Positions 34,227 through 43,622 are shown, counted from the first letter of the stretch. The stretch is 64,000 bases of DNA from an uncultured Anaerolineales bacterium (GCA_937135955.1 CAKZOB010000052.1:36446-100445), one strand, 5' to 3'. Made by a program: numbers and translations. The notes: a model not told the origin generated them from the letters alone.

Positions 34227-34934
34227 GTGAAACCTGGCTCAATGAGGACGATGCCGGATAGTCACGTGGGGGGCAACCAGACACCGGCTGGCCACCCGAC
34301 CATCATCACCTTTCTGGCTACCGCCCATATCGCAGGCGAACTGGCTCTGCTGCCGCGCCTGTTTACACTCATCCGTCAGCAACGTCAGCAGGCAGAGGGA
34401 CCGGTCGTGCTGCTCGACCTGGGCGATACCTGCGCCGCGGATGCCTGGATCTGTCGGGCGACCCTGGGGCGCGCTCCGCTGCTGGTGTTGGACAGCATGG
34501 GGTATGATGCGGCCATCATCGGCGGGCCGGAAACTGCGCCCATCCCTCCGGCTTCGCTGCGGTTGCTGGTAGATCAGATGCTCATGCCCATTATCATCTG
34601 GAACCGGCCCCGCCCGCTGACCAAGAGCGGAGTAACCTTCACCGTCGCGCCGGGTCAGCCGCACGCGGCCCCTGCCCCGCCCGTGCTGGTAGTGGATCGA
34701 GCCTCGCCCATGCCTCCGCTGCCCGGTAGTGCTCCTGTCCTGGGCGATGTGGCGCAGGGCTGCCTGGCACGTGTGGATGTAGTGTGGCCACAGTGGGAAG
34801 TGTTGAGCGCGCGGCTGTTGGCCGTGGACGACCAGACGTTACCCGATCCGACGATCGCCGCCGTGGTAGCGCTGATCGAGCACGAAGCCAGACAGTTTGC
34901 GCAGCCAGAGGGGGACAACCATGAACCAGAGTGA
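34227..34934 (+). CDS. Phosphoesterase-like protein with degenerate metal site
   Basis: A 235-aa protein that I cannot place firmly. Its layout recalls the N-terminal metallophosphoesterase domain of 5'-nucleotidases. TIITFLATAHIAGELALLPR stands where a DxH strand would be, VVLLDLGDTC matches the D-x-GD strand, and LDSMGYDAAIIGGPE matches the MGYDA-x-x-x-GNHE segment. The metal-binding His and Asn are replaced in all of these. It is likely a non-catalytic relative. The GTG at 34227 directly abuts the previous stop. ATGs at 34242 and 34251 are alternative starts. Its last 14 bp overlap the NIF3 gene. Confidence 0.6.
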   Translation: MKPGSMRTMPDSHVGGNQTPAGHPTIITFLATAHIAGELALLPRLFTLIRQQRQQAEGPVVLLDLGDTCAADAWICRATLGRAPLLVLDSMGYDAAIIGGPETAPIPPASLRLLVDQMLMPIIIWNRPRPLTKSGVTFTVAPGQPHAAPAPPVLVVDRASPMPPLPGSAPVLGDVAQGCLARVDVVWPQWEVLSARLLAVDDQTLPDPTIAAVVALIEHEARQFAQPEGDNHEPE

Positions 34935-35823
34935 TCTCGTCAGCAAACTGGACTCCTTCTTCCAGGTCGAAGTGTTCGACGAAAGCGCCCACTGGGCGGA
35001 GATTCTGTCGCCCGCTGACCTGGCGCTCTATCAGCGCTTCGCCCGACCGGAGTTCGTCGCTGGCCCCTGGAACGGGCTGATGCTGGACTGCACCGCCGAG
35101 ATTGACCGCGTGTATCTGGTCGTCTTCCCCGGCCAGGCGGTATTGGATACTATCCTGGCGCTGGAAGTGGAACGTGGCGCACACGGCGCGTTGATTTTCG
35201 CCCATTATCCCGCCGACTTCGAAGAGGGTGGGCGCGGATTTCTGAGCATCAGCGACGCTCAGGTCGAAGACCTGCGCGAGCATCGCATCAGCTATTATTG
35301 CTGTCATGCCCCCCTGGACGCCCATCCGGAGATCAGCACAGGTATCGCTCTGGCCAGGGCGCTCAAACTGCGCGACTGGGAACCTTTTGCGCCTCACGGC
35401 GCGGGCTACGAAGGCGTACACGGACGCCTTGGCGACACCGCCTTTGAGCAGTTCGCCGAACGGCTGGCCGAAGTGACTGATCTCCCCCACCTGCGTTACA
35501 ACCAGGTTCGCTTCAATGGGCAGACGGTAGAACACGTCGCCATCATCCCCGGCGGCGGAGACGAACCGGAATATCTACAGGCTGCGCGCGAGCTGGGCTG
35601 CGACACATACGTGACCGGGCAGTGGTGGCCGCGCGGGCACTACGACTACGCTGCCCGGCAACGCGAGAGCCTGCGCGACCTGATTCCCACCTTGCCCATG
35701 AATCTGCTTGGCACCTCGCACTACGCCAGCGAGATGGTCGTGCTGCGCGATTTGTTGCCCGCCTGGTTCCGTAGCGCAGGAATTGAAGCGCGCTTTATCC
35801 GTCAGCCCAACCCCTGGCGCTGA
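34921..35823 (+). CDS. NIF3-like dinuclear metal centre protein (DUF34)
   Basis: A 300-aa protein of the NIF3/YbgI family, a conserved hexameric fold with two metals, sometimes mis-annotated as GTP cyclohydrolase I type 2. Metal-ligand motifs in order are FAHYPADF, YYCCHAPLDAHPEIST and the C-terminal GTSHYASE. The His/Asp/Glu pattern looks intact although the first site is HYP instead of HHP. The ATG at 34921 follows GGGGGAC and overlaps the end of the preceding gene. Its molecular function is not settled in any organism. Confidence 0.8.
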   Translation: MNQSDLVSKLDSFFQVEVFDESAHWAEILSPADLALYQRFARPEFVAGPWNGLMLDCTAEIDRVYLVVFPGQAVLDTILALEVERGAHGALIFAHYPADFEEGGRGFLSISDAQVEDLREHRISYYCCHAPLDAHPEISTGIALARALKLRDWEPFAPHGAGYEGVHGRLGDTAFEQFAERLAEVTDLPHLRYNQVRFNGQTVEHVAIIPGGGDEPEYLQAARELGCDTYVTGQWWPRGHYDYAARQRESLRDLIPTLPMNLLGTSHYASEMVVLRDLLPAWFRSAGIEARFIRQPNPWR

Positions 35824-35833
35824 CGCGCGCCCC

Positions 35834-37147
35834 TCACCCCTTCAGGCCAGTCGTGGCGATGCCCTCGGTGAACTGTCGCTGCGCCACCAGGTAGAGCAGG
35901 AGCACCGGGATCAGCGTGATGACAGAACCGGCCATCAGCAGGTTGACGTTCGCTCCCGCCTCAGTGGTAAAGGCGTACAGGCCGTAAGAGATCGGTCGCC
36001 ACTTGTCACTGAAGGTGACCAGCAGCGGCCATTCCAGGGCATTCCAGGTGCCGATGAAGGTGAAGATGATCGTGGTGACGATGGCCGCCCTGGAGATGGG
36101 CACCACCACCATCCACAGGAAGCGCAGGTGCCCCGCCCCGTCAATACGGGCGGCATCCCACAGGTCTTCAGGGATTTGCAGGAAGAACTGGCGCAACAGG
36201 AAGATACTGAAAGTGCTGGCCAGAAACGGCACCACCAGCGCCGGCCAGCTATCCATCCAGCGCCACCTGATCGGCCCGCTGACGGTGAACAGACTGCCCA
36301 ACCCCAGCACGTCGTCCAGGCCCACCGCTTCGAGCGCATCGTGAATCGGATCGGCGATAGCCCGCCGCGCTTCGGTGATACCCCACTCGTCCTGCCTCGC
36401 CGGGAATTCCTCGCTGAAGAATTTGTCTATGTTGTTGACCATATTGCGATTGGGGATGAGCACTACCATCGTGGGAATGAAGATGGTCGCCAGAAAGACG
36501 CTGAACAGCAGGTTGCTGCCAGGAAATTCAATGCGCGCGAAGGCATAGGCAGCCAGAATGGAGGTGATCGTCTGCCCGACGATGGTCAGGATGGCCACTT
36601 TGACGCTGTTGAAGAAGTACTTCGAGAAGTTGGATTCGTTCCACGCCTCCACGTAATGAGCCGCCCCACCCACGATCACGTAATGCTGATGCACGGTGAA
36701 CAACCTGTTCAGCAGCGGCAGGTCAATGTCCAGGCTGAAGGAAGCATAGCCGATGCGCTGTGTGCGCAGGTACTCGTCCAACGTCAGGCTGCGCTTGAGC
36801 TGACTGTCTTCGATCTGCGCCCGCACATCGCGCAGGTAGGGCGGCAAATGCCCCGAATCCAGGAAATCCTGCATGGTGCGGTGCAGGTCGGCCTCTTCAA
36901 TGGGCGTGATGGAAATGAATTGCTGCGAAGGCAACAACCGGCCCCGGACGATGTCGCCTTGCTTTTGCAGCGACGTAGTAACCATCCACAAAAATGGCAT
37001 GACGAAGAGGATCGCCCCCAGGGTCAGGATCACATATACCAGCACCCGGAAGGGGTTCAGCCGCAGCCCTGGTCGCCGGAATGGCGGGGCAGCTACCGTC
37101 TCTACAGCGACAACCGTCCGCGTGCCCGCCTGTGTCGTGCTAGCCAT
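35834..37147 (-). CDS. ABC sugar-type transporter permease (MalG-like) with periplasmic insert
   Basis: An inner-membrane permease of the carbohydrate uptake-1 type. The cytoplasmic EAA loop is DAARIDGAGHLRFLWMVVVP. The last helices are typical of MalG. At 437 aa it is longer than the usual 280. About 150 residues are inserted between the first segment (VILTLGAILFVMPFLWMV) and the second (VAILTIVGQTITSILAAYAF), in the position of an external loop. It starts 8 bp inside the end of the MalF-like gene. No solute-binding protein or ATPase gene adjoins, so these must be supplied from elsewhere. Confidence 0.88.
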   Translation of the reverse strand: MASTTQAGTRTVVAVETVAAPPFRRPGLRLNPFRVLVYVILTLGAILFVMPFLWMVTTSLQKQGDIVRGRLLPSQQFISITPIEEADLHRTMQDFLDSGHLPPYLRDVRAQIEDSQLKRSLTLDEYLRTQRIGYASFSLDIDLPLLNRLFTVHQHYVIVGGAAHYVEAWNESNFSKYFFNSVKVAILTIVGQTITSILAAYAFARIEFPGSNLLFSVFLATIFIPTMVVLIPNRNMVNNIDKFFSEEFPARQDEWGITEARRAIADPIHDALEAVGLDDVLGLGSLFTVSGPIRWRWMDSWPALVVPFLASTFSIFLLRQFFLQIPEDLWDAARIDGAGHLRFLWMVVVPISRAAIVTTIIFTFIGTWNALEWPLLVTFSDKWRPISYGLYAFTTEAGANVNLLMAGSVITLIPVLLLYLVAQRQFTEGIATTGLKG

Positions 37148-39650
37148 AGAACACCTGCTCCCTTGTCAACCGGTTCTGCACCAGCGTCAACACCAGAATG
37201 ACCCCAAATAGGCTGAAGGCCAGCGCCGCTGCATAACCGGGATCATTGGCCGCGTAGAGCGTCTGGAAGATGTGCACGCTCATGGTGTCTACTTCCTTGC
37301 CTGTCGCCTGCCCACGCAATACGTAGATGTGCGAAAACGCCTTGAAGGTGCCAATCACCGAGAGCATGGACAGGAAAAACGTCGTGGGCGAGAGCAGCGG
37401 CAGGGTGATGTTGCGGAAGCGTGACCAACGCCCTGCCCCATCTACTTCCGCTGCCTCGTACAGTTCGCGCGGAATCGCACCCAGCCCGGCCAGGAATACC
37501 ACCGCGTTATAGCCGGAGAATACCCAGATGTTGTAGAGGATCACCGAAGTCAGGGCCAGGCTGGGACCGGCCAGACTGTCCGGAATGCTCAGCGGATTGC
37601 CGCCCAGCACCTGCTCGTAAAAGATGCGGAAGATGCCCTGCGGCTCCTTGAGCCAGGTCAGCGGGCCAATGCCGAACAATCCCAGGGCGCGGTTGGCCAG
37701 GCTGCTGGCGTCCATGCGAAAGATCACCAGGAACACCGTCGAGGTCGCCACGCTGGGAGCAATGTAGGGCATGAAATAGATGACGCGATAGAGCGACTTG
37801 CCCAGCTTCACTTCGGAAAACAGCAAGTAGGCCAGGAACAGCCCCAGAACCAGTTGCACGGGCACCGTGCCCATTGAATACATCGCCGTGCGCCAGAGCG
37901 CGTCCATGGCCTCCTGCGTCTCACGTCCGCCCAGTTCCAGCGTGCGCGGCAACTCGCTGATCAACATCCACCCGCCGACCATCAACAACACGGCCAGCAG
38001 GATCGTCGCCCCGAATCCCAGCGGTGTCTCGCGGCGCTGCGCCCCCTGCCACACCAGATAGGCCGCGCCGATCAGCGCCGCACCGACTGCCACGGAAAAG
38101 ACCTGCGGCCAGTATAGAAGCTGCGCCTTGAGTATCTCTGGGCGCAGAATGGCCGGCGCAGGTGTGCCAGTAGCGTACTCGTAGGCAAGGGCGAATTGTT
38201 CCTGCGACAGCGCGCCCATCCCCGCCGCTGCCTGTTGATTGAGCTGCGCCGCCCCCACCAGATAGATGAACATGAAGAAGACGCAGATGCCCACCAGCAC
38301 GCGCCCCCAATGCAGCCAACGGTACAGGCGCGGACGTTCGTCGTCCACCTGACGGCGCACGGCGGTCATGGCCAACACCGCCGCCAACCCCACCAATACC
38401 CCCACCGCTGCGTACACCTGCTTGTAGAGTGGCTCGGTCTGCCCGCCGTTGCGTACCACTGCCTCGCCCACGTCGAGCGCCGAATAGATGTCCACCTGCC
38501 GTACCGCGCGTGCCCCTTCTGTCAAGAAAGGCACGAATAGCTTTTCTCCCTGCGGAATACCGGTGAGCTGTCCTTCGGCCAGTGTGCCATCCGGCAGGAT
38601 CACCTGCACCTTTTGGTTGCTGGCGAAGGCGGCCTCCAGACGGGCGATCTTGTCCAGCGAAAGTTCATTGTAGACTTCGGGGGCCAGAGGGGCCTGAATG
38701 GTTTTGCCCTTGATTTTCACCTCTACCATGACCGCGCCCGACTCGAACGCCAGCCCGCGCAGCCGCACCGAGTCGTCGGGGACATCTACCACGCCCTCCA
38801 GCACGCGCTGATTGAAGATCACCGTCGCCAGATGGCGGGCCTGCGCCGTGCTCTGCTCCATCTGATCTATCGTGTAGAGAGCCAGCAGGATCGCCAGCAG
38901 AGTGAGCAGACCCATGAGCGCAGTAGCGCCGACGTAGCTGCCTGTGCGGATGCGTCCCAGCCGGGGCACCAACCAGTACAGCAGCGCCGCAAACAGCACG
39001 ATGAGCGCCAGCCAGCCGACGCCTCCCAACCCCAGGCGACGGATCACCGCCGGCCCGCCCCACCAGAGCAGCGCCAGACCTGCCAGCCCGCCCCAGGTCA
39101 GAGCCACCCGGCGGGCGATACCCTCCCCGCCCCCCGGCTGCAACTGATCGGCCAGATAATAGCCGCCCAGTGCCGCCACGATGAGCAGCAACGGGAACCA
39201 GGCGTATCCCTCGATGCCTGTCACCAGGATGAACGAGAGCGCGATCAGCGCCGCGCCCATCAGCAGGCCCGGTATCACATAGGGCCAGAGGTTGCCCCCC
39301 ACCTGCTGACTGTGGGCAAAAGCGCTGCGCCAGGATCGATAGGCCAGCAGCACGAAGATAGCGCATAGCGCAAAGAGAATGATGTAGACCAGGCTGCCCA
39401 GCGAACGGGTATAGTTGGCCAGACCCACGTATTTGTTGGTGATGGGCGATCCGGACTTGAGACTCTCGTAGAAACCAGCCACTACAGGCCACAGGCCGAA
39501 CAGGAAAGTAACGATGGTTGCGGGCAACACAAAAAGATAGCCGGTCAGCGCCTCACGAATCTTGCGGCGGCGCTTTCCGGCTATCAGATCATGCTCGGTC
39601 GTTGTGGGGGACGTTTTCCTGCTTCTGAGTGAGAGCGCAGCCATGAACAC
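37140..39650 (-). CDS. Oversized ABC permease (MalF-like, 836 aa)
   Basis: The last ~270 residues are an ordinary MalF-type permease with EAA loop YEAAEVDGAGRWSRFRNITL. The N-terminal ~560 residues are not found in ordinary MalF proteins. They contain about eight further membrane segments and a soluble block (about 275-405, beginning near TIDQMEQSTAQARHL and including VKIKGKTIQAPLAPEVYNEL). That block lies between membrane segments and is probably extracytoplasmic. It may sense or bind the substrate, replacing or helping the missing binding protein. It is co-transcribed with the MalG-like gene, overlapping it by 8 bp. Confidence 0.82.
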   Translation of the reverse strand: MFMAALSLRSRKTSPTTTEHDLIAGKRRRKIREALTGYLFVLPATIVTFLFGLWPVVAGFYESLKSGSPITNKYVGLANYTRSLGSLVYIILFALCAIFVLLAYRSWRSAFAHSQQVGGNLWPYVIPGLLMGAALIALSFILVTGIEGYAWFPLLLIVAALGGYYLADQLQPGGGEGIARRVALTWGGLAGLALLWWGGPAVIRRLGLGGVGWLALIVLFAALLYWLVPRLGRIRTGSYVGATALMGLLTLLAILLALYTIDQMEQSTAQARHLATVIFNQRVLEGVVDVPDDSVRLRGLAFESGAVMVEVKIKGKTIQAPLAPEVYNELSLDKIARLEAAFASNQKVQVILPDGTLAEGQLTGIPQGEKLFVPFLTEGARAVRQVDIYSALDVGEAVVRNGGQTEPLYKQVYAAVGVLVGLAAVLAMTAVRRQVDDERPRLYRWLHWGRVLVGICVFFMFIYLVGAAQLNQQAAAGMGALSQEQFALAYEYATGTPAPAILRPEILKAQLLYWPQVFSVAVGAALIGAAYLVWQGAQRRETPLGFGATILLAVLLMVGGWMLISELPRTLELGGRETQEAMDALWRTAMYSMGTVPVQLVLGLFLAYLLFSEVKLGKSLYRVIYFMPYIAPSVATSTVFLVIFRMDASSLANRALGLFGIGPLTWLKEPQGIFRIFYEQVLGGNPLSIPDSLAGPSLALTSVILYNIWVFSGYNAVVFLAGLGAIPRELYEAAEVDGAGRWSRFRNITLPLLSPTTFFLSMLSVIGTFKAFSHIYVLRGQATGKEVDTMSVHIFQTLYAANDPGYAAALAFSLFGVILVLTLVQNRLTREQVFYG

Positions 39651-39765
39651 TCCCCTTTCGAGTTAATATCTGCCCCACGCTGCGATCCCCATCCGCTTGC
39701 AAGCACAGCGCGCAATTTCGTCACACCCCAACCGGATTGTACAGAAACATCGCCCGCCCGCAAAA

Positions 39766-41403
39766 TCAGTTCACCGTGCCAGCAGCCTGATTGGCGGTCT
39801 GCTCCGTGAGATTGGCGCGGGCCAGGTCGCGGCGCTGATAGAGAATCATGCCCGTGCCGTAGAAATCGGTGGGAATGAAACGCACCTGTTGATACAGGTC
39901 AGCGAAGGCCGGATCGCGCGCCAGACCATTGCGCACAAAACTTTCCATCACCACCAGATAGTCGGGCCGGTAATCCATGATGATTGCCGGCGGGATGGCG
40001 TAGTTCGCGTCTTCGATGAGCAATGATCTATCCAGCGGATAGTAAGCCGATACTTCCGGCGTGATCAGCCCTACCGTGTCCAGAATGCGCGCCCGGCTGT
40101 AGTAGCCCACCGCCCCAATGTCGCCAGCAGCTACCAGCGATTGTTCAGTGACGCCGAACTCGTCCTGCAACGTCTCGGCCATGCGGCGGTAGTTCAGTTC
40201 GATCTCATGCCAGGCCATGGCGGGCGCGGGCCGGTTCGGGCCGTGATCGGGGTGCAACACCCAGGCGTTGAGCGACAGCAGGGCGAAAATCACCCCCGCC
40301 GTAGCTGTACTGATCACCGGTAGGCGGGGCCGGTGCACAGCGTCGGCCAATGCCTGCGCCAACGCCCAGACCCCCAGCCCGATGGCCGAAAAATAGGCTG
40401 GCAGGGGTGGGGCCAGATACCAGCGGAAAATCAACGGGTTAGACAGGCTGAAGACCGCCAGATAGACCCACGGAAAGAGCAAAAACGGCAACAGCCGCGG
40501 ACAGCGTCTGCCTGCATAGAGCGTACCGGCAGCAGCCAGCATGGGATACAACACGATGCCTATGACGATGCCCGGCACGCCCAGCGCGTCGTATTCAAAG
40601 AACGGCGTGGCATAGTGCTGCAACAAGCGCACGATGGCCTGCGTGTCGTCCACCACATAGGCCAGCCGCTTGGCGTCGAGCGAGCGCGGCAGCACCGCCC
40701 CGAAGTAGGCCAGACTGAACAAAAACCAGGGAGCCAGTACCGCCCCGAAGATCAGCCATCCTCGCCAGGGCCATCTGTCCCTGGCGGGTCGCTCCCGCTG
40801 CCGCCAGGTCAGCCACAGTTGCTGCGCGAAGAGCAATCCGACCCAGATCAGCGAGTCAATGCGGGTGAGCACACCCAGGGCGGCAAAAAACGCCATCCAG
40901 CGCTCGCGCCCGACCACATAGGCGCAGGTTGCCGCTACTAGCCAGAGGATAGCGACGCTGGTCTCCATCCCCCCCACCGCAAACGTCACGCTCATCGGGC
41001 TGATGGCCCACAATACGCCAACGACCGCCGCAGGCAACAGGTGTCCGGTCAGGCGATGCACCAGCCTGGCCAACAGCCAGGCGGTCAGCGCCGCGGCCAG
41101 CGCATTGACGACAACGGCGAACCAGGGGTATGCCTCACTGCCAGTGATCCAACCCAGAGCAGCCATCAGCAGCGTATAGAGGGGTGTAGTTGTGCCCAGC
41201 GTGCGCACGCCGGGGTTGTAGACGAAGCCGTGTCCCTCGACCAGATTGCGACTGTAACGAAAAGTGATGAAGGCATCATCAATGGTGCGTGGGCCGGGCA
41301 GCAGGTGTGCCAGTAAAGCCAACACGCCCACCCCTGCCATCACCAAAGCCAACCTGCGCTGAGAATTCAGCCGCCCTGCCAGAGACCTTGCCGCCCCGCT
41401 CAC
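39766..41403 (-). CDS. GT-C type membrane glycosyltransferase (family 39/ArnT-like)
   Basis: A 545-aa polytopic protein with about ten to twelve membrane segments and a first external loop carrying IDDAFITFRYSRNLVEGHG, the acidic motif of polyprenyl-phosphate sugar transferases. It is followed by a C-terminal soluble domain (from about 400). It probably moves a sugar from a lipid-phosphate donor to an extracytoplasmic acceptor, which is unknown. It starts at GTG, 23 bp after the deoC stop, with GGGGGGA upstream. Confidence 0.8.
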   Translation of the reverse strand: MSGAARSLAGRLNSQRRLALVMAGVGVLALLAHLLPGPRTIDDAFITFRYSRNLVEGHGFVYNPGVRTLGTTTPLYTLLMAALGWITGSEAYPWFAVVVNALAAALTAWLLARLVHRLTGHLLPAAVVGVLWAISPMSVTFAVGGMETSVAILWLVAATCAYVVGRERWMAFFAALGVLTRIDSLIWVGLLFAQQLWLTWRQRERPARDRWPWRGWLIFGAVLAPWFLFSLAYFGAVLPRSLDAKRLAYVVDDTQAIVRLLQHYATPFFEYDALGVPGIVIGIVLYPMLAAAGTLYAGRRCPRLLPFLLFPWVYLAVFSLSNPLIFRWYLAPPLPAYFSAIGLGVWALAQALADAVHRPRLPVISTATAGVIFALLSLNAWVLHPDHGPNRPAPAMAWHEIELNYRRMAETLQDEFGVTEQSLVAAGDIGAVGYYSRARILDTVGLITPEVSAYYPLDRSLLIEDANYAIPPAIIMDYRPDYLVVMESFVRNGLARDPAFADLYQQVRFIPTDFYGTGMILYQRRDLARANLTEQTANQAAGTVN

Positions 41404-41426
41404 CGTGTCCCCCCGCTACGCTGGAT

Positions 41427-42140
41427 TCAATAACCTTCGCCAGCCTGTCCCTGGACAGCCCCCTCTGCTTCTGCCAAGATGCGCACCCCCGCGCTCGCTC
41501 CAATGCGCGTCGCACCCGCCTGAATCATGGTCAGCGCGTCGGCGAAAGTGCGGATGCCGCCCGACGCCTTGACGCCCACTGTCGGGCCGACCGTCTGCCG
41601 CATCAGGGTCACATCGTGCGCCGTCGCGCCGCCGGGGCCAAAACCGGTGGAAGTCTTCACAAAGTCGGCCCCGGCTTCTATGGCGAGTTTGCACGCCGTA
41701 ACTTTTTCCTCGTCGGTGAGCAAGGCCGTCTCCAGAATTACCTTGCACAGCGCGCCGTGCGCGTGCGCCACCTCAACCACTGCCGCAATGTCCTGACGCA
41801 CCAGGTCAAGGTCACCGGACTTGAGCGCGCCGACATGCTGTACCATGTCCACCTCGTGCGCGCCCAGCGCGATCGCCTGCTCCGCTTCGAACGCTTTCAC
41901 GGCGGACAGAGTCGCCCCCAGCGGAAAGCCGATCACCGTACACACTCGCACATCCTCGATCCCCGCCATCATCTCGGCAGCCAGAGCCACGTAAACCGGA
42001 TTGACACACACCGACGCGAAACGGTAGGTGCGCGCCTCTTGGCACAGGGCGATCACCTGTTCGCGCGTCGCCTCTGGGCGCAGCAAGGTATGGTCTATCA
42101 GGCGGGCAAGCTGCGCCGGACTGATGCTGGTCTGAGTCAC
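41427..42140 (-). CDS. deoC: Deoxyribose-phosphate aldolase
   Basis: Splits 2-deoxyribose-5-phosphate into acetaldehyde and glyceraldehyde-3-phosphate. Motifs are [32 protein letters not shown] and the Schiff-base lysine in DFVKTSTGF, then [10 protein letters not shown] start it at the GTG at 42140 because AGGAG lies 9 nt upstream. The in-frame ATG at 42176 has no ribosome-binding site. That gives 237 aa. It is probably co-transcribed with the downstream GT-C gene. Confidence 0.95.
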   Translation of the reverse strand: MTQTSISPAQLARLIDHTLLRPEATREQVIALCQEARTYRFASVCVNPVYVALAAEMMAGIEDVRVCTVIGFPLGATLSAVKAFEAEQAIALGAHEVDMVQHVGALKSGDLDLVRQDIAAVVEVAHAHGALCKVILETALLTDEEKVTACKLAIEAGADFVKTSTGFGPGGATAHDVTLMRQTVGPTVGVKASGGIRTFADALTMIQAGATRIGASAGVRILAEAEGAVQGQAGEGY

Positions 42141-42257
42141 CTGTTCACTCTCCTGATGGTTTTTCTGGACGCCCATTGCACCGCGCCCGGCATGGCAGGC
42201 TGGCGCAAAACGAGCAGGCCGAAGCCTGCTCGCCTGATTTGTGATGCCAGGAACATC

Positions 42258-42629
42258 TCACCAGTTCACCAGAGCTACATAAGTGGGGAATACATTCCCC
42301 CACAGCACTTCGCACGCCTGCCGCCAGTGATCGGAGCGGCCCTGGCGCAACATAGAAAGCTGCCGCTCGACGCGCGCCGCCTGCCGCTCCTGGGCCACTC
42401 GCTGCGCTGCATTGCTCCGCACCTCTTGAACGACCCACATCCCCTGCCGCCGCGCTGCCCCCTCGCTGATGGTACTGCGCAGACGCTCCCAGGCTCCCGC
42501 GGGTGGTACAGAGAGCGCCTCGTCTAGCAGGGCCTCGTAAATCAGATTGTCGAGCAGGGCGTCCTCGGCCAGGCAACGCTGCGGGCACAAAGCCCGCCCC
42601 ATCCTGAGCAACAGACTAGATATACCCAT
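42258..42629 (-). CDS. Small protein downstream of ECF sigma factor, unknown family
   Basis: A 123-aa protein I do not recognise. It starts MGISSLLLRMGRALC and is mostly helical. The middle is rich in Arg and Gln (ARRQGMWVVQEVRSNAAQRV) and the end is aromatic. There is no zinc-finger HxxxCxxC motif and no clear membrane segment, so it does not look like a standard anti-sigma factor. Its start overlaps the sigma gene by 14 bp, so the two are coupled and a regulatory role is likely. AGAGGTGG precedes the ATG; the frame runs on to 42665. Confidence 0.65.
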   Translation of the reverse strand: MGISSLLLRMGRALCPQRCLAEDALLDNLIYEALLDEALSVPPAGAWERLRSTISEGAARRQGMWVVQEVRSNAAQRVAQERQAARVERQLSMLRQGRSDHWRQACEVLWGNVFPTYVALVNW

Positions 42630-43209
42630 GCGCCACCTCTGGCAACCAGCCGAGATTCGAGCCAAGGGCCGCGCGCAGATTCTCGCGGGCGTAGAACAGG
42701 CGCGACTTGACTGTGCCGACCGGTAAATCGAGAATCTCGGCGATATCCTGCAAGCTCAAGTTGTTCAGGTAGTACAGCACCACGACAACCCGCTGATCCA
42801 GGCTCAACTCCGCGATAGCCCGCCGTACATTCTGTCGGATTTCGCTCTGCTCAGTGACCTGATCCGGGGCCTGCTTCATCGGGCCGGGCAACAGGTCGGA
42901 GACCTGCTCCAGCGGTGTGCGCTGATGGCGCGCGTGAGTTAACCAGGTGTAACTGAGGTTGACCGTAACCCGATACAGCCAGGGTGCCAGGGGGCGACTC
43001 ACGTCAATACGCTGGGCATTGGCATACACTTTGAGGAAGCAATCCTGCAGGATATCCTCCGCCGCAGCCGGATCGCGCACGATCGCCAACGCCGTGCGGT
43101 AGACGCGCTGACGATACCGTTCAAACAAGACCCCGAGAGCATCCAGGTCGGCCTCTTGCAGACGACGGATCAGCTCAGAGTCGGGGACAGAAACGTCGCT
43201 GCGGCTCAT
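42616..43209 (-). CDS. ECF-type sigma70 factor
   Basis: A 197-aa extracytoplasmic-function sigma factor. Region 2 is LGVLFERYRQRVYRTALAIV with AAEDILQDCFLKVY. Region 4 is LSLQDIAEILDLPVGTVKSR. The ATG at 43209 (MSRSDVSVPDSEL) has AGGAG 6 nt upstream; the frame is open further, to 43302. A family B element lies about 95 bp upstream and may influence its promoter. Confidence 0.93.
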   Translation of the reverse strand: MSRSDVSVPDSELIRRLQEADLDALGVLFERYRQRVYRTALAIVRDPAAAEDILQDCFLKVYANAQRIDVSRPLAPWLYRVTVNLSYTWLTHARHQRTPLEQVSDLLPGPMKQAPDQVTEQSEIRQNVRRAIAELSLDQRVVVVLYYLNNLSLQDIAEILDLPVGTVKSRLFYARENLRAALGSNLGWLPEVAHGYI

Positions 43210-43304
43210 GGCAACTCCTGGCAGACCGCTACATCCATCAAGTCTTTTTTCAAAACAAGTCTCTTTATTTGAACCACGCGCGAACAACCCACCTGGCACC
43301 AACC

Positions 43305-43499
43305 CAGAGTAATCGCATCAAAACCAGCCAGCAGAACCATGGGCAGAAGTAAGCTCAGGTGTGATCTGCTGGTTGACCTCACCCCCGCTCGGCGCTCGCG
43401 CGCCTCGCTGCCCCCTCTCCGGCGCGGAGAGGAGGCAAACCGAGCGTAGCGAGGCTGGGGGTGAGGTAAAGCGGCAAGCGGTTTGATGCAACCCACCTG
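43305..43499 (+). mobile_element. Family B MITE-like element, copy 2
   Basis: A 195-bp relative of the 15.9-kb element, sharing long blocks (e.g. CCAGCCAGCAGAACCATGGG, GTGATCTGCTGGTTGACCTC, AAAGCGGCAAGCGGTTTGAT). It has about 29 bp of extra internal sequence. The ends keep CAG...GCATCAAA and TTTGATGC...CTG in inverted orientation. The 9-bp flanks GCACCAACC (43296-43304) and GCACTAACC (43500-43508) form an imperfect target duplication. They are part of a longer 20-bp near-repeat (43285-43304 and 43489-43508). It fills the gap between the ECF sigma and FHA genes (43210-43622). Confidence 0.75.
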
Positions 43500-43622
43500 G
43501 CACTAACCTTGAACTGGCGTACAACGTCGTTGTGACTTAAGATTATAGGCACTTCGCCAGATCATACAAGAGCAATCGGCACATTGGGGTCGCTGTGCGG
43601 GAAATGGCCTGGAGGGGAAGGT

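Noticed and set aside
35708..37201. 497-aa plus-strand frame opposite the MalG-like permease
   Set aside because: Antisense shadow rich in Gln, His and Arg; the permease on the other strand has a proper EAA loop.
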